Shown here: positions 11,661-22,959 of the stretch, piece by piece
Layout: each line of letters begins with the position of its first letter
Position numbering within the stretch: position 1 is the first letter of the stretch
The notes under the pieces: model-generated
What the model saw: the letters and a program-made list of their open reading frames with translations, nothing else
Told to the model about the DNA's origin: nothing
Database searches by the model: none
Source of the DNA: Schistocephalus solidus
Taxonomy: Eukaryota > Platyhelminthes > Cestoda > Diphyllobothriidea > Diphyllobothriidae
Direction: 5' to 3'
DNA: 64,000 nucleotides
Assembly (NCBI GenBank): GCA_017591395.1
Contig: WEDG01002878.1
Span: forward strand, 273,119 to 337,118
Program-made: the position numbers and the translations under genes

Positions 11661-12595
11661 GGACCAACACCGCCAATGCCGAGGCCCTGCCAACATGCCC
11701 ACGCTGTCAACGCATCTTTCGCGCGCGAATCGGCCTGGTTGGACATCTTCGGACGCAATGCACCAACAATCCGACAATTCCAATTTCTACGTCAAATTCT
11801 GCCAACCCTCCTTCTGACTCCCCCACCCTCAGTCCTGGCATCAATTCCATTACTCCCAACATCATAGAGACCACATCCATCTACTCATTGCCTGTTACCC
11901 CCACGACCGCAACCACCACCGCCTTCGCCTTCACTAATACCACCACCACCACCACCACCACCACCACCACCACCACCACCACCACCACCACCACCACCAC
12001 CACCACCACCACCACCACCAACACTACCACCACCACCACCACCACCATCAGCGATGGGGAATCTCTCCTAAGCTGTACTCAATGCGATCGCACATTCACC
12101 TCACGCATCGGCCTGGTCGATCACTTGCGAATAAATAGTACAGAGACCGGTGAGCCAGTGCTTGGAGCACCATAACACAGCAGAGATCGTCGCCTCTACT
12201 GCCCTCAATGTCCTCGTGCATTCACTCATCGCATGGGCCTATTCGGTCACATGCGCATCCATGACAGCGAAATTCACCATAATGCCGACAACACCGATAG
12301 ACCATGCACACCCTCCGTTCCTGCCATTCTTAGCGCCCATGTTACCCCCACTACCATGAGTGACATCCCCCCAGCCTCTACCGATTTCTCCTGCCCACAC
12401 TGCGCCTGCAACTCCAACTCACGCATCGGACTGGTCGGTCACCTGCGAATCCATCGCACGGATGCTGGTGAACCAGTGCCTGGGGCTCCGACATACAGTC
12501 GACGCGCCCGCCTTCACTGCCCTAACTACTCCCGCACATTTACACACCGCATGGGCCTATTAGGACACATGCGCCTCCATGACAACCTCCGGTAA
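11660..12595 (+). pseudogene. C-terminal C2H2-type zinc-finger array of ERZ copy B
   Basis: Following the RT in the same frame are about five finger-like units: CPRCQRIFRARIGLVGHLRT-C (11,695), CTQCDRTFTSRIGLVDHLR (12,078), CPQCPRAFTHRMGLFGHMRIH (12,200), CPHCACNSNSRIGLVGHLRIH (12,395) and CPNYSRTFTHRMGLLGHMRLH (12,515). Fingers 2 and 4 are followed by a TGEPVLGAP or AGEPVPGAPTY linker. Some lack one Cys or His. The reading has a stop at 12,173 and ends at 12,595. Zinc fingers C-terminal to an RT suggest nucleic-acid binding by the RT polyprotein rather than by a separate ORF1. Confidence 0.85.
11938..12049 (+). repeat. (ACC)n microsatellite coding for polythreonine
   Basis: About 110 bp of almost pure ACC repeats lie in frame between the first and second fingers of ERZ copy B and encode about 37 residues, nearly all threonine with one asparagine. 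In copy A the matching spot near 3,010-3,050 has only a few such codons, so the tract expanded in copy B or its lineage. Confidence 0.95.
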
Positions 12596-14149
12596 ACCAC
12601 CGGAAGCTAAGCTACATCAGCGCACACTACCTACAGCAATACATCGACAACACCCTCACAATCACCATTTACCAGAGTATATCACGGTGTCCTAGAAACC
12701 GTGGCTGGGATGTCTGCCCATGTGACGCTTCCATCAGAACACGCCGTCGGCTCAGTGTATGTGCTGTGTCGAGTGGCTGACCAGTGGACTGGGAGTCAGA
12801 CGGCGATGGCTGCTCCATATCCCCTGAGTGAGTGAATCCTGGTGTGTGCGTTATGGGGGCCAGATCGTGCTGTGGCGCGCGAAGCCGGATACGCCGATCC
12901 GTCAGCCAATGCGCCCACTCCCACATCAGGCAACTGACCGGCTCGGACAGTATCTGATGGTGGGGGTTGGGGAGAGCGTGAGGTCGACAGCTCAGCGCAT
13001 TTTCCTCACTATAAACAATCTGACGCGCTTAAAACTATCACGGTGCGCTAAAAGCCATGGTTTGGATGGTTGTCAACTGACGGGATAACTCGGACCGCGT
13101 CGTCAGCCCAATGGGTGTTTTGTGTGGAGTGGCTGACTGGCGGACTGAGAGTTAGGCTGCAATGTCTCCTTCTTAATGTGGTCTTTATGGCACTCCCACT
13201 CTGTGAGATCCGAGCCAGGTGTGGTGGTACGCCCAGGGGCGGCTCCGGTCGCGCCAGCTACCTGCGACCTCTCTCACCTTCGGTCTTCTTGCCCGTGTCG
13301 TGAGACCGGGCTCAGGTGGGGGAGGAAAAGAGTGTGCGGTAACATTAACCGCCGCGGTTAGAAAGTTGCCAACTGACAATTACACTCAGTCCTCGCAGTT
13401 AGTCCAATGTGTGTTGTGTGGAGTGGCTGACTGGTGGTCTGAGAGCCAGGCTGCGATGGCTCCTTCTTAACGTGACCTCTGACTATCTCACACGTGTGAG
13501 ATGTAAGCCGTTCAACCCCCTGTTGTGTGAAATCTTGGTGCTTGTGTTTGGGGGCCAGGTCGTGTACGTAGTACACGTAGACGTGGTCACCAGCAGCTGC
13601 GCCCACTTCCACATCAGACAACTGACCGGCTCGGACAGCGGTTTGACTGTGGGGTTGGGGGAGAGTAAGGGCGACAGCTCAGCGCATGTTCCTCACTATA
13701 AACAATCTGACGCGCTTAAAACTATCACGGTGCGCTAAAAGCCGTGGTTTGGATGGTTGCCAACTGACGGGATAACTCGGACCGCGTGGTCAGTCCAATG
13801 TGTGTTTTGTGTGGAGTGGCTGACTGGCGGACTGAGAGTCAGGCTGCAATGGCTCCTTCATAATTTGGCCTTTATGGCACTCCCACTTCTTGGGATCTGA
13901 GCCAGGTGTGGTGGTAAGCCCAAGGGCGGCTCCGGCCGCGCCAGCCACCTGCGTCCTCTCCCACCTCCGGTCTTCTTGACTCTGTCTTGACAGCGGGCTC
14001 AGGTGGGGGGGAGGAGGAGAGAGTGCGGTAGATGCAGCGCAAGTCTACTATCACTTTAAACTAAATCACGCGCAAGTCACCGTCCCTGCTCCACTATCCC
14101 ATGGAGCATACTGTGGACATCGTCGGACTACGACAGTCGAACTCTCATC
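12596..14149 (+). other. 3' untranslated region of ERZ copy B, with internal duplication
   Basis: About 1.55 kb of non-coding sequence follows the last finger. A block beginning near 12,911 (containing CAACTGACCGGCTCGGACAG at 12,931) recurs at 13,619, a period of 688 bp, and similarity continues to about 13,320 and 14,010. A third partial copy lies at 13,360-13,470. Copy A carries only one version. The last bases match the end of copy A. Confidence 0.8.
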
Positions 14150-14367
14150 GGATACATTCAAACATCGGCTTGACATACACATGTTGCAGCACCACGAAGA
14201 CTATGTGACTACTTAACCTTAACTATATAAGTATACAACGTAAATCTGCCTGCATTCACTTGACTGTAAATTCTTTACATTGCTTCTTATTCTTGCTATT
14301 TTTATGTAACGAATAGGGATTTCAAAGGCGTAAGCCTATTTTTCTCAAAAACACTGAACTGAACTGA
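14150..14367 (+). mobile_element. CR1-like LINE C1, third segment: C-terminus and 3' end
   Basis: After the 11-bp duplication the reading continues DTFKHRLDIHML and ends with a stop near 14,215. The short 3' untranslated region ends with a stem-loop around 14,321-14,338 (AAAGGCGTAAGCCTA) and then CACTGAACTGAACTGA at 14,352-14,367. The same arrangement ends the copy at 27,510-27,566, so this is the true 3' end of the family. Confidence 0.85.
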
Positions 14368-14779
14368 GAGAAAGAGCTGTGATTTATTTGAAAGTAAAAT
14401 TCCAAAAATTTCAGCAAAAAGGTCCTCCATTCACAGTGAAGAATCGTCCTTGAATGCGTCTCAAAATATTGATCAATTTGGACTTCCTTCAAAATGGTGC
14501 CAGCGTCGTGCGCTGATGACCTCATTTTTGTTGTTCAAATAAACAAATAGGTTTAACATAAAATAAGAGGATTCACATGCGAATGGAGAGCAGAAAAGAT
14601 GGCGGCTCAGTTTCAAAAGCCCGAACTGAACATTAGCTCGCAGAGTTAAGTACCGCCAGTTTTTTCGGTAAATGTCATAGAAATATGGAATAATTTGCCA
14701 CATAATTAAAATCCTGCTAAGCGAATTTTTTGTTTAAAAGAATTATCACTAGTTTTCTGCCTTCAGAACTGCCTTCAGA
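14368..14779. other. Intergenic stretch without recognised content
   Basis: About 410 bp of AT-rich sequence between two LINE copies. I see no convincing gene or RNA. Short open readings on the minus strand have no recognisable motif. Confidence 0.5.
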
Positions 14780-16560
14780 ACTGAGTTTATAAAGCAGGCG
14801 GTGGTGTGGGACGCTATCGAAAGCCTTTTTGAAGTCAATTTAATCTGCGTGCACCGTATTTCCTCTATCGACCGCCTCAGGCCAACGTTCTAAACAATAG
14901 AGCAAATTTGTGACGCAGGACCTACCTCAATAAAAATCGTTCTGGACCTCGTAAAGCAGATGGTTTTGTTAAAGGAACTGCACTAGTTATTGCTTTATTA
15001 TTTTTACCATGATTTCGCAGCAAATAAAAGTAAGGCTGACCAGTCGATAATTGTTTTGCGGAGACCCGGCTTCCACCCTTATAGAGCGGCGTAATCCATG
15101 CGGATTTCCAATCGGCTGGTAGACCTCCGGTCTCAAAGGATGTCTGGAAAAACGTAGAGAGTGGTTTTGCCAACTCTCTCGCGAGCTCTTTCAAGTTCTT
15201 GGCAGTTACTTCATCGGGACCCGGTGACTTAGGTTCGTTTAACCCCAAAAGTTCCTGGAGGACAATAGTCTCGGTGATTTGAACCATCTCGATTATTGTA
15301 TCCACTTCAAAGACATTGGCAGTGTAATCGTATCTCGTTTCATTTGTAAAAACTGACCGGAAAAAATCCAAAAGATAATCAGCCTTTGCACTGACTTCAG
15401 TAAGGTCTATGCCCTAAGTGGTCCTCAGCCGGGGAAACGGATCCTTGTTCCATGTATTCTGCCTGAGGTAACCGTAAAAGAGTTTTGGGTTCACGGTGGC
15501 CCGGTTAAGCAGATCCACTTCGAAATCCTGTCTTGTTCTAACAATAAGGCCCTTGACCCGATTTCTCTGCATTTTGTACGTATTTAGAGATACACGAGTT
15601 CCGTCCGTAAGCGATTTTTTCCACAATATCCATTTTTTGTTAAATTCGATTTTTAAAGCCTGTATAAGCCATCACGATCTGTTGGTTAACCTCTTTCTTA
15701 AAATTGAACAGTGATTTTTGATGAGCCTTCGCAGTACGTCCCGAAACTTTCCCCAGTTCTCGGTTGTTTCCAAAGAATAAAGGCTCCCACTGAGTGCACG
15801 CGAGTTTGGCCTTCACTCCACCGAAATCACCCTGCCATATATTCCTTCTGACTGTTGTGTGTATTTCTGGTATAGAAAATAGCGAGTACTCCTCATCGCA
15901 GTACAACGTGGTCACTTTTACCTAGCGGCGGTAGACATGACACTTCGTCTATGCTATCCTGCGTCTTTCTTGAGAACTAGGTCCAGGCAATTGGCCTGTT
16001 GTCCTTCACGCACCCTTGTTGGAAAAGTGACATGCTGTGTGGGAAGTAGCTTTAGCGTCGTGCTCAGAAGGCAACCATCAAAGGTTAGCCCAGAGCTATG
16101 TCCACAGAGCGAGCTCCAGTCGATGTGAGGCGCATAAAAGCCACCCATGATCAGGATATTCGACTGTGTAGCAATCTTTTCAAGCTCCTCTAAGAGAAAA
16201 GCATCGGCTACGGGGTCTCTTTTCGGTGGATGGTAGAGTGTCGGTACTATCGGTACCTTGGTAACACCGTGAGCGTTCGCATCAACCGAACCTGGTGGCC
16301 ATAGTCCATGCGGTCTAAGAACGTTTTCCCTTGGTTTGAACCGCAAAGGACCGAGAACGATCTTGACAGATATTTCTGCCTTAAAATCACTCGGCGGACT
16401 CTGCAACCAACAAAGGGAGTGTCTGGCTGCATCTTCCGCACTTCGGTGATGATCCAGGCAAACTCCGAGATGCCCCCGTTGGACACTCGGTCCAAGGGTG
16501 ACAGTTTTTTTCTCCTAAATATCACTGGGAGTTTTTGTTTCACTGTCTGCTCTTTTTTAA
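14780..16560 (-). mobile_element. CR1-like LINE fragment C2, minus strand
   Basis: Read from the right, this contains an endonuclease (about 16,540-15,950, with NILIMGGFYAPHIDW in place of GDFNAPHIDW and QANCLDLVLK), the connecting region (15,915-15,414, with RNRVKGLIVRTRQDFE and NPKLFYGYLRQ) and the RT start (15,371-14,922, with NEPKSPGPDEVTAKNLKELARELAKPL). Beyond 14,922 the reading decays to FKKAFDSVPHHRLLYKL near 14,790-14,850. The GDFN aspartate and asparagine are replaced by glycine and tyrosine, so the nuclease would be dead. The rest of the RT and the 3' end are missing. Confidence 0.82.
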
Positions 16561-16619
16561 CTATGTTCCACTCAGTTGGCTCATATAAATTGACCTCATG
16601 AACATCCCGACATACTATT

Positions 16620-19600
16620 TATTTGATTCCACAACTCGCATGTAAAAATAGGGAATTCAAAGGTAACTCAGCTATATCTCCCTCAAATATACTGATAATG
16701 AACGCTTCCCCCATTCCAACGTTCGGCAGCTCGTCATTCACCCTTAACATTGACCTTCACCAGTCTTTCTCTTGGATTTTTGTGATTGCCGATGTCCCTC
16801 ATGCAATCCTCGGCTCCGACTTTCTAGCCGAGTGTAACCTGCTAGAGGGGTGCCATTATTCCTGCCTCCTTGATCGCACAACCAGTCTATCTGTTGGAGG
16901 ATTGACGTCCTGTACAACCCCTTTTATTTTATCTGTCCTGAATACAGAGATTGCCTCTCAATGTCAGGAGTTTCTACTCAACATTCGAACATCAACAACC
17001 ACCAGTTTCGCAGTGGCGAAGTTCAACACGATATTGTGCACCACATCCAAACCACGGGTTCTCCTGCTTTCGCTCGTCCTCGACGACTGGCGCTTGTGCA
17101 CCTGCCGGTTGCGACAACAAAATTCAAACGGCACCACAGCAGTGCCAAATAAATAAACCTATTTCTATGCTACAACTGGGCGTTCTTCGACCGCCTGAGA
17201 GCCCCTGGGCGTCACCTTTGCATATGATGCCCAAGGCAACATCGGGTGACTGGCCCCCTTGTGGCAACTATTGTACCCTCAACAACCTCACTATTCCCAA
17301 TTGGTATCCAGTGCCTCATCTTTAGAATTTCACCGGAACCCTTTTTGGCAAACAGGTTTTCTCGAAGATTGGCCTGGTGCGCGCATTACGTCAGATTTCT
17401 GTTGCCCCCTGAAGAAATCCCGAAAACGACTGTTACTGAACCTTTTGACCTGTTTGAGTTCATCAGCATGCCTTTCGGTCTTCTTAATGCTGCCCAGACT
17501 TTTTAGAATTTCATCGGCCGTGTATGGCGTGGCCTGCCATTTATATACGCCTGCATAGATGACCTCTTAGTGGCTAGTCAGAGTGCTGAAGAACATAAGG
17601 AACATCTTGCCTTGGTCTTTGACTGCCTCGACAGGTATGGCATCATTATCAACACCTCCAAGCGCTTTTTTGGTGTGCCTTCGCACGAATTTCTTGGCCA
17701 TCATGTCAACTCCGATGGTTTGCGTCCTCTGCCCTCCAAGGTAAATACCCTTCGTGCGTTTCCTCCACATACTTCCAACCGTTAGTTGCATCGTTTACTG
17801 GACATAGTCCATTTTACCACCAGTTTCCCCCAAAAATGTGCTAACCTCATGCTAACGCTCACCAACAAGCTGTCCAGTCCCAAGGGTCCCTTCGAACTTA
17901 CCGGTGAGGCACCGACCGCTTTCGGAAAAGTTTCCCCTTGCCAACGCCACCTTGCTCACGCATCCCGCTTCCGAAGCTCAGCTCTCCCTGATGGTAGATG
18001 CTTCGACCATTGCCGTAGGTGCAGTCGTGCAACAAAATCTTGTGGGTAAGACTCGACCGTGGGCTATTTTCTCCAAGAAACATTTTCTGGAGGAGACTTA
18101 CTACAGTACATTTGGTTGTGAAATTCTCGCTATAAACCTGGCTGTGAAGCATTCCCGACATTTATTTGTAGGTCGGAACTTCGCAATTTTCATGGACCAC
18201 AAGCCACTGAACTTTGCTCTTCAGGCTCATTCCGACAAGTACAACTCGAGAGAGATTTCCACTTGGACTTCATCTCCCAATTTACCAACCCACATCCACC
18301 GCATTGATGGCACGAAGAATGAGGTGGCCGACATGCTTTCCAGACCCTCCCTCTCTGCTCTCAAACTCTCACAAGAGATCGGCTTTGTGGCTATGACTGC
18401 TGAGCAACGACGAGTCAGTTGTCCTGGCAACGAGTCAGTCAGCGGTCTCCGGATAGCGGACGTTCCACTCATAATCGGGACTGGCACCATCCTCTGTGAT
18501 GTGTCGATTCCTTTTTATCACCCTTTCTTGCCCGCCTTGACGCGTTGATCTGTGTTTCAAATTCTGAATGGACTATTTCAGCCCTGGGACCTGAGCCTCA
18601 CAAAATCTCCTTACGGAAAGGTTCGTCTGGCCTGGCATGACTAAGGACGTAAAAGCTTGAGCACGGTCATGCCTGAGTTGTCAGCGGAACAAGGTGCGGG
18701 GCAACAAGAGTCCCCACCCGGCCCCTTGCCCAGCCTCAACTCACGGTTCAGCCATGTGCATCTCGATGTCATAGGCCTCTTGCCTCCATCAAATGGTTTT
18801 ACTCACCTACTCACCTGCGTTTACCGCTACACCCACTAGGCTGAAGCTATCCTTTTGTATAACATGGAGACAGACACAATCGTAAAGGCTTTTGTCAGTC
18901 GTTTGATCGCCGTTTTCGGTGCCCCATCCACTGTTACGACTGACCGAGGTGCCCAATTTGAATCTGCCCTCTTTCAAGCCCTCCTCAAATTTCTCGGCTG
19001 CGATCGCATTTGGACGACGGCCTACAATCCAGCTTCCATAGAAATGGTTGAACGTTTCCCCTGGCATCTAAAAACCGCCCTGCGTGCCGCAGATGACACA
19101 ACCAACTGATCTGACAACCTGCCCCTATTGCTCCTGGGCATTCGCTCGGAGCTCAAGTCGGAGATGGACTGCAGCACGGCTGAATTGGTGTTCGCCACTC
19201 ACCTCCAACTGCCAGGCGAGATGATCACCCTAGACCTCCCTTGGTGCCGATGAGTCTCCCACCAGTTTTGCGCATCGCTTGCGGCAGTTTATATTCCCAC
19301 TTTCTCCCGATTCCGCCCGAGCACCGTCAACCGAATCTTGTGTCGAAAAAGACTTGGCCAACTGCACCCATGCGTTCGTTCGGTGTGACTGTGTGCGCAA
19401 GCCGCTGAAAAACGACCATACGAAGGGCTGTTCCGCGTTATCTCACGCAACAACAAGACCTGCCAGATCCTTGGCGGTAACCAGGAGGACGTGATAAGCG
19501 TCAATCGGGTCAAGGCTGCTGTCACGGAGGAACCGGACCTGTACAAAGGACAAGACTATGCTGAACCCCTACCCCGGGCTCCTTTAACTTTCCTACCCAC

Positions 19601-19760
19601 TTTTCCATCCTCCCTTTCATATTTGTCCACCCTCCATTCACCCACTACCCCCAACTATAACTCTTCAAGTGCCACTGACATTCGCAGCACTCGTAACGGT
19701 TGTCGAGTGCATTTTACCGACTGCTTTATCACTCAAGATTTTTACCATTGCATTTACCTT
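16620..19760 (+). mobile_element. Decayed Ty3/gypsy pol, third gypsy family
   Basis: Plus-strand pieces in order: the C-terminal half of a retropepsin with VPHAILGSDFLAECNLL (16,795), an RT with FEFISMPFGLLNAAQTF (17,452) and YACIDDLLVASQS (17,538), an RNase H with LMVDASTIAVGAVVQQ (17,990) and FMDHKPLNFAL (18,190), and an integrase core with VHLDVIG, TDRGAQFES (18,942) and an EMVER motif (19,041). A Pro/Ser-rich tail ends near 19,760. Many stops and frameshifts are present. The protease active site and gag lie outside the preserved part, and I could not identify LTRs. It is less related to elements 1 and 2 than they are to each other. Confidence 0.8.
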
Positions 19761-20099
19761 CGGCGCCGTTTTTTCGTCAGCCTTCGGTCTAGGTGGGGGT
19801 ACTATGGTAGCCCTTTGCCGTATTTTAATTTGGACCCAACTTTCTACAGCTATTCCACTCACATTTACCCCTATTTGTTAAAGTTGGCATTTGTTAGATT
19901 AACGCGCCACACTCAAATTGGTTTGTGGTTCGGTGACATTAACTGATTTTCCACCTATTTATTTTGTTCTTCACTAGGCGGCGTCGTCAGCTGATTCCGT
20001 GGCGTGGCTTTTCTCGCTTACTTGTAAGCATGAGATCGTATTATCGATCCTATTTGTTCGCTAAATTCGGACAAAAACCATTTTAATACGGTCATCTTA

Positions 20100-20590
20100 T
20101 TGCTCGAGAGTGGCAAAGAGCGCAATGTCTGTACTGAACGCTATCCAGAGAACCCGTGCGGATTTTGATGAAAATATTTTATTCATGATTTTTGAACCAT
20201 TTACGAGGCCACATTTGAAGTATTCTAAAGAAGCCTGAAGACCCGGGACGCATATGCAGCCAGCCCAACAAACCTTTATGTGTTCTCTTAATTTTTGGGA
20301 AATGTGCTGGAATCTCCTACAGGCATTACACACAGTGAAAATATTGTATTGTTGCCTGGATTTTGAGGACTTTTTTGGATTTATTACCATGGCCAATTTA
20401 CGAGGTCATCCATTAAAACTGCGCGCTCAACAGGCCAGATGGCATGTGTACAAGTTAGCTTTTCCCGTCAGAGTGGTCAAAACATGGACTGCTCTTCCTA
20501 CAGATGTTGTGATGTCATAATCGCTGGAAAGCTTTAAAAAAACCTTGATAGGTTTATGTTCCCAACTGAGCCGGAGTCAGGAGGGATTTG
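20100..20590 (+). mobile_element. CR1-like LINE C-terminal fragment C3
   Basis: The reading at about 20,122-20,235 (LNAIQRTRADFDENILFMIF, then RPHLKYS) aligns by eye with 7,705-7,810 of LINE C1. A second piece at 20,390-20,575 contains NLRGHPLKLRAQQAR and RVVKTWTALPTDVV, the CR1-type C-terminus. The sequence between them is scrambled. It is a short dead remnant. Confidence 0.65.
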
Positions 20591-22900
20591 AACTCAACCC
20601 TTGAGACGTACGCATCAATTGTCATATTGTCTAGTACGTTTTGAACTAATGCAACCCACATGGTTTCTCCATACACCACACCCAGTTTTACCCTGCAAAT
20701 AAGGTACTAAAAGTTTAATGTCTATTTCACACAATAAAGTTATCTAAACTGAAGTAATTTACCACCACTTGAATGACCGTTTTCCTTTTGCTCGAATAAG
20801 CCCACCGGGCGTATCCAGATTAAAATTTTTCAGAATTTGTTGTAGAATATAAGAACTGAACCTGGATTTCTGCACAGAGTTTTTTTCAATGCTTGCTAAT
20901 TTCTTAACTCACTGCTTAATCACCTATTCTACAGCGCCCATAGTCAAGACAGCCGTAAGTATTTTAAGCAGAAATTTGCTATTAGGCAGATTATTCCGTG
21001 CTTATTTGTTGGGAATATTTTTCGACTGCACGGCCCGTGCTTACTGCTGATACTAAATAAAGCACGTATTATTTTTCTAACAATCAAATTACGTACTTTT
21101 GCCACACCTCCGAACTTAATCAGTCTTGGATTTGAATAGCCCTTCTTTTCTGTCGATTCTTTCATATTTTATTATTTTTGTCTAACTTTTGACCCCCAAT
21201 TTCCTCTTTAGTTTTCCTGACTGTTTCTTGAGGAGTAGATTCTAACCTTTGAGTTGTGTCTCTTGCACGCCTTTCGCAAACTCCAACCTCCGAGGAATTT
21301 ACTCCTCTCGAGATTTCAGTCTATTGGACACTCTACCGAACTTTACTTATTAAGCTTTTAATTCTAATATACACTTTCTTTCTCCTCTTCAGCTTACAGC
21401 TGGACAGCAACCGAAACGATGGATATCCACCTGACTACTTCTGGCCAGCTGCTCCATTAGATCTTCTGATATGCGAACAGCTGTCTTTTTTATTAATACA
21501 ACTAATCTATCTAAAAACTCGTCCCATAACTTTAACAAAGTGTCTCGTTTTGCGATGTATCCTGGGATTTTAAAATATACCTACGGGATTTGTGCAGAAT
21601 GCATGGCACCACCGAGCTTTGCACCAAGAAACCAATGTGTTTTGAGCAGCGACAAGATCACTTATTGTTGTAGGACGCCAAACTCGCTAATTTAAATGTA
21701 AATAATGAAATAAGCACGAAAAATGATTGCAATTCTGGAATCTTCTTTAAAATCGCCTCCCGCCAAACGGCCGAAGATTTTAAGAAGTTTTTTTGAATGT
21801 CAATTACGAGGATGAAGTGTATTCTACACGTTTTAAACTCCCTCAAACATTTTTCAAGAGGAAAAAGGATATGTAGGCCTAAAGATTTAGATGGAAAATT
21901 TGAGGTAACTTTCTCCCGTTTTACCTAAAGAGATGAAATTTCTGAAGGCAGAACATGAGGAATACGAACTTACGCTTACACAGTTGCCTCAGCCACACTA
22001 ACCAATGAGGCTAATGACGCTGCGTCTACAGGGTTCGGTGTAACCGTAAACCGGTCTTTGGCACAGAAAAGAACAACCGGTGGGATCGCATAGAACAAAG
22101 AAATTGCTCAGAAAATTTCAAAAGATGGATTAAGCCAGAGTGTCAGTATGAGCGGGTGGAGCCTAAGCATTTACCAAGCTAAAAACGCGCTGTCGAAGGT
22201 CGCATCTAACCAAAAATTCGTATTATGCAAAGAAATAAGCATTTTCTGTGGCCCAACAGACCATTCGAACGTAGGAGGAGATGAAAACCAGAAAGATCAT
22301 AATAACGTCATTAAAAATAATATAAAAACACATAGCCCTCGAGTAGATTGCAACAAATGTGAAGTCATCAAAGCCACACCGAAAGCTACTTCCGACACCT
22401 CATGGGTAAGAAACACAGGAAGACATGCGACTCTTCCGAGAGTATCAAAAATACCTCCTTAAGAATTAAATTAACGTCACAATTTTTAAAGGCCTTCGGG
22501 ATGGGCCGAATGAGAGACTCAAAGATAAGTCAGGCCAAAACAACACTGGTGAAGATTTTCATTCAGAATCAAAAAAAGTCCAGCTATTACTGAGCAGGAA
22601 ACTGATACTCCAAAACTCCCATCCAGCGTTTTTTCAGCGCAGGAAAATTGGAAAGTGCTCGAAAGCCGAACTACTCAGCAGATCTAAGCTGAGCGAGAAC
22701 AATCTCCGAATACACAACAGGGAAACCTTGCATATGCAGAGGTCATTTCTTTGGAGAAAGCATGTAACACTACCAGCCCAACCGTGATGCACACCAGTTT
22801 GACTCGATCAGCACCAACAGGCTTTTGCATTCATTCCCACGAAATGGGCAGGCGGCTGCAATTCGGAGGTGCTTAGTCTAAATTGAGATTTTGTATACTA
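20591..22900. other. Stretch without recognised genes
   Basis: About 2.3 kb of AT-rich sequence. Open readings up to about 105 codons occur (for example 21,256-21,573 and 22,148-22,462 on the plus strand), but none shows a domain, codon bias or splice pattern I can defend. It may be old transposon sequence or non-coding DNA. Confidence 0.5.
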
Positions 22901-22959
22901 CTATCCAAAGACTCCCTTTGAAAATCGACAAACTCCAGGCGGTAGTTTCAGACCAAAAC

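Larger units (their letters stand above)
8185..14149 (+). mobile_element. ERZ LINE copy B (endonuclease-RT-zinc finger), plus strand
   Basis: This is a 5,965-bp copy of the same family as 1,624-6,889, in the opposite orientation, with an exact 11-bp target duplication. It is 5' truncated by about 100 bp relative to copy A, which fits target-primed reverse transcription. Its order is 5' leader, endonuclease, RT, zinc fingers and 3' untranslated region. All main protein blocks from about 8,600 to 12,595 fall in one reading frame, interrupted by stops and one compensated local frameshift. It exceeds copy A in length because the 3' region is partly duplicated and a threonine microsatellite has expanded. 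Confidence 0.92.

Noticed and set aside
11938..12049. CRISPR-like or satellite array
   Set aside because: It is a trinucleotide microsatellite in frame within a LINE; there are no spacers.
21256..22593. Several open readings of 60-105 codons as small genes
   Set aside because: No recognisable motifs, no splice pattern and AT-rich composition. I cannot support them.
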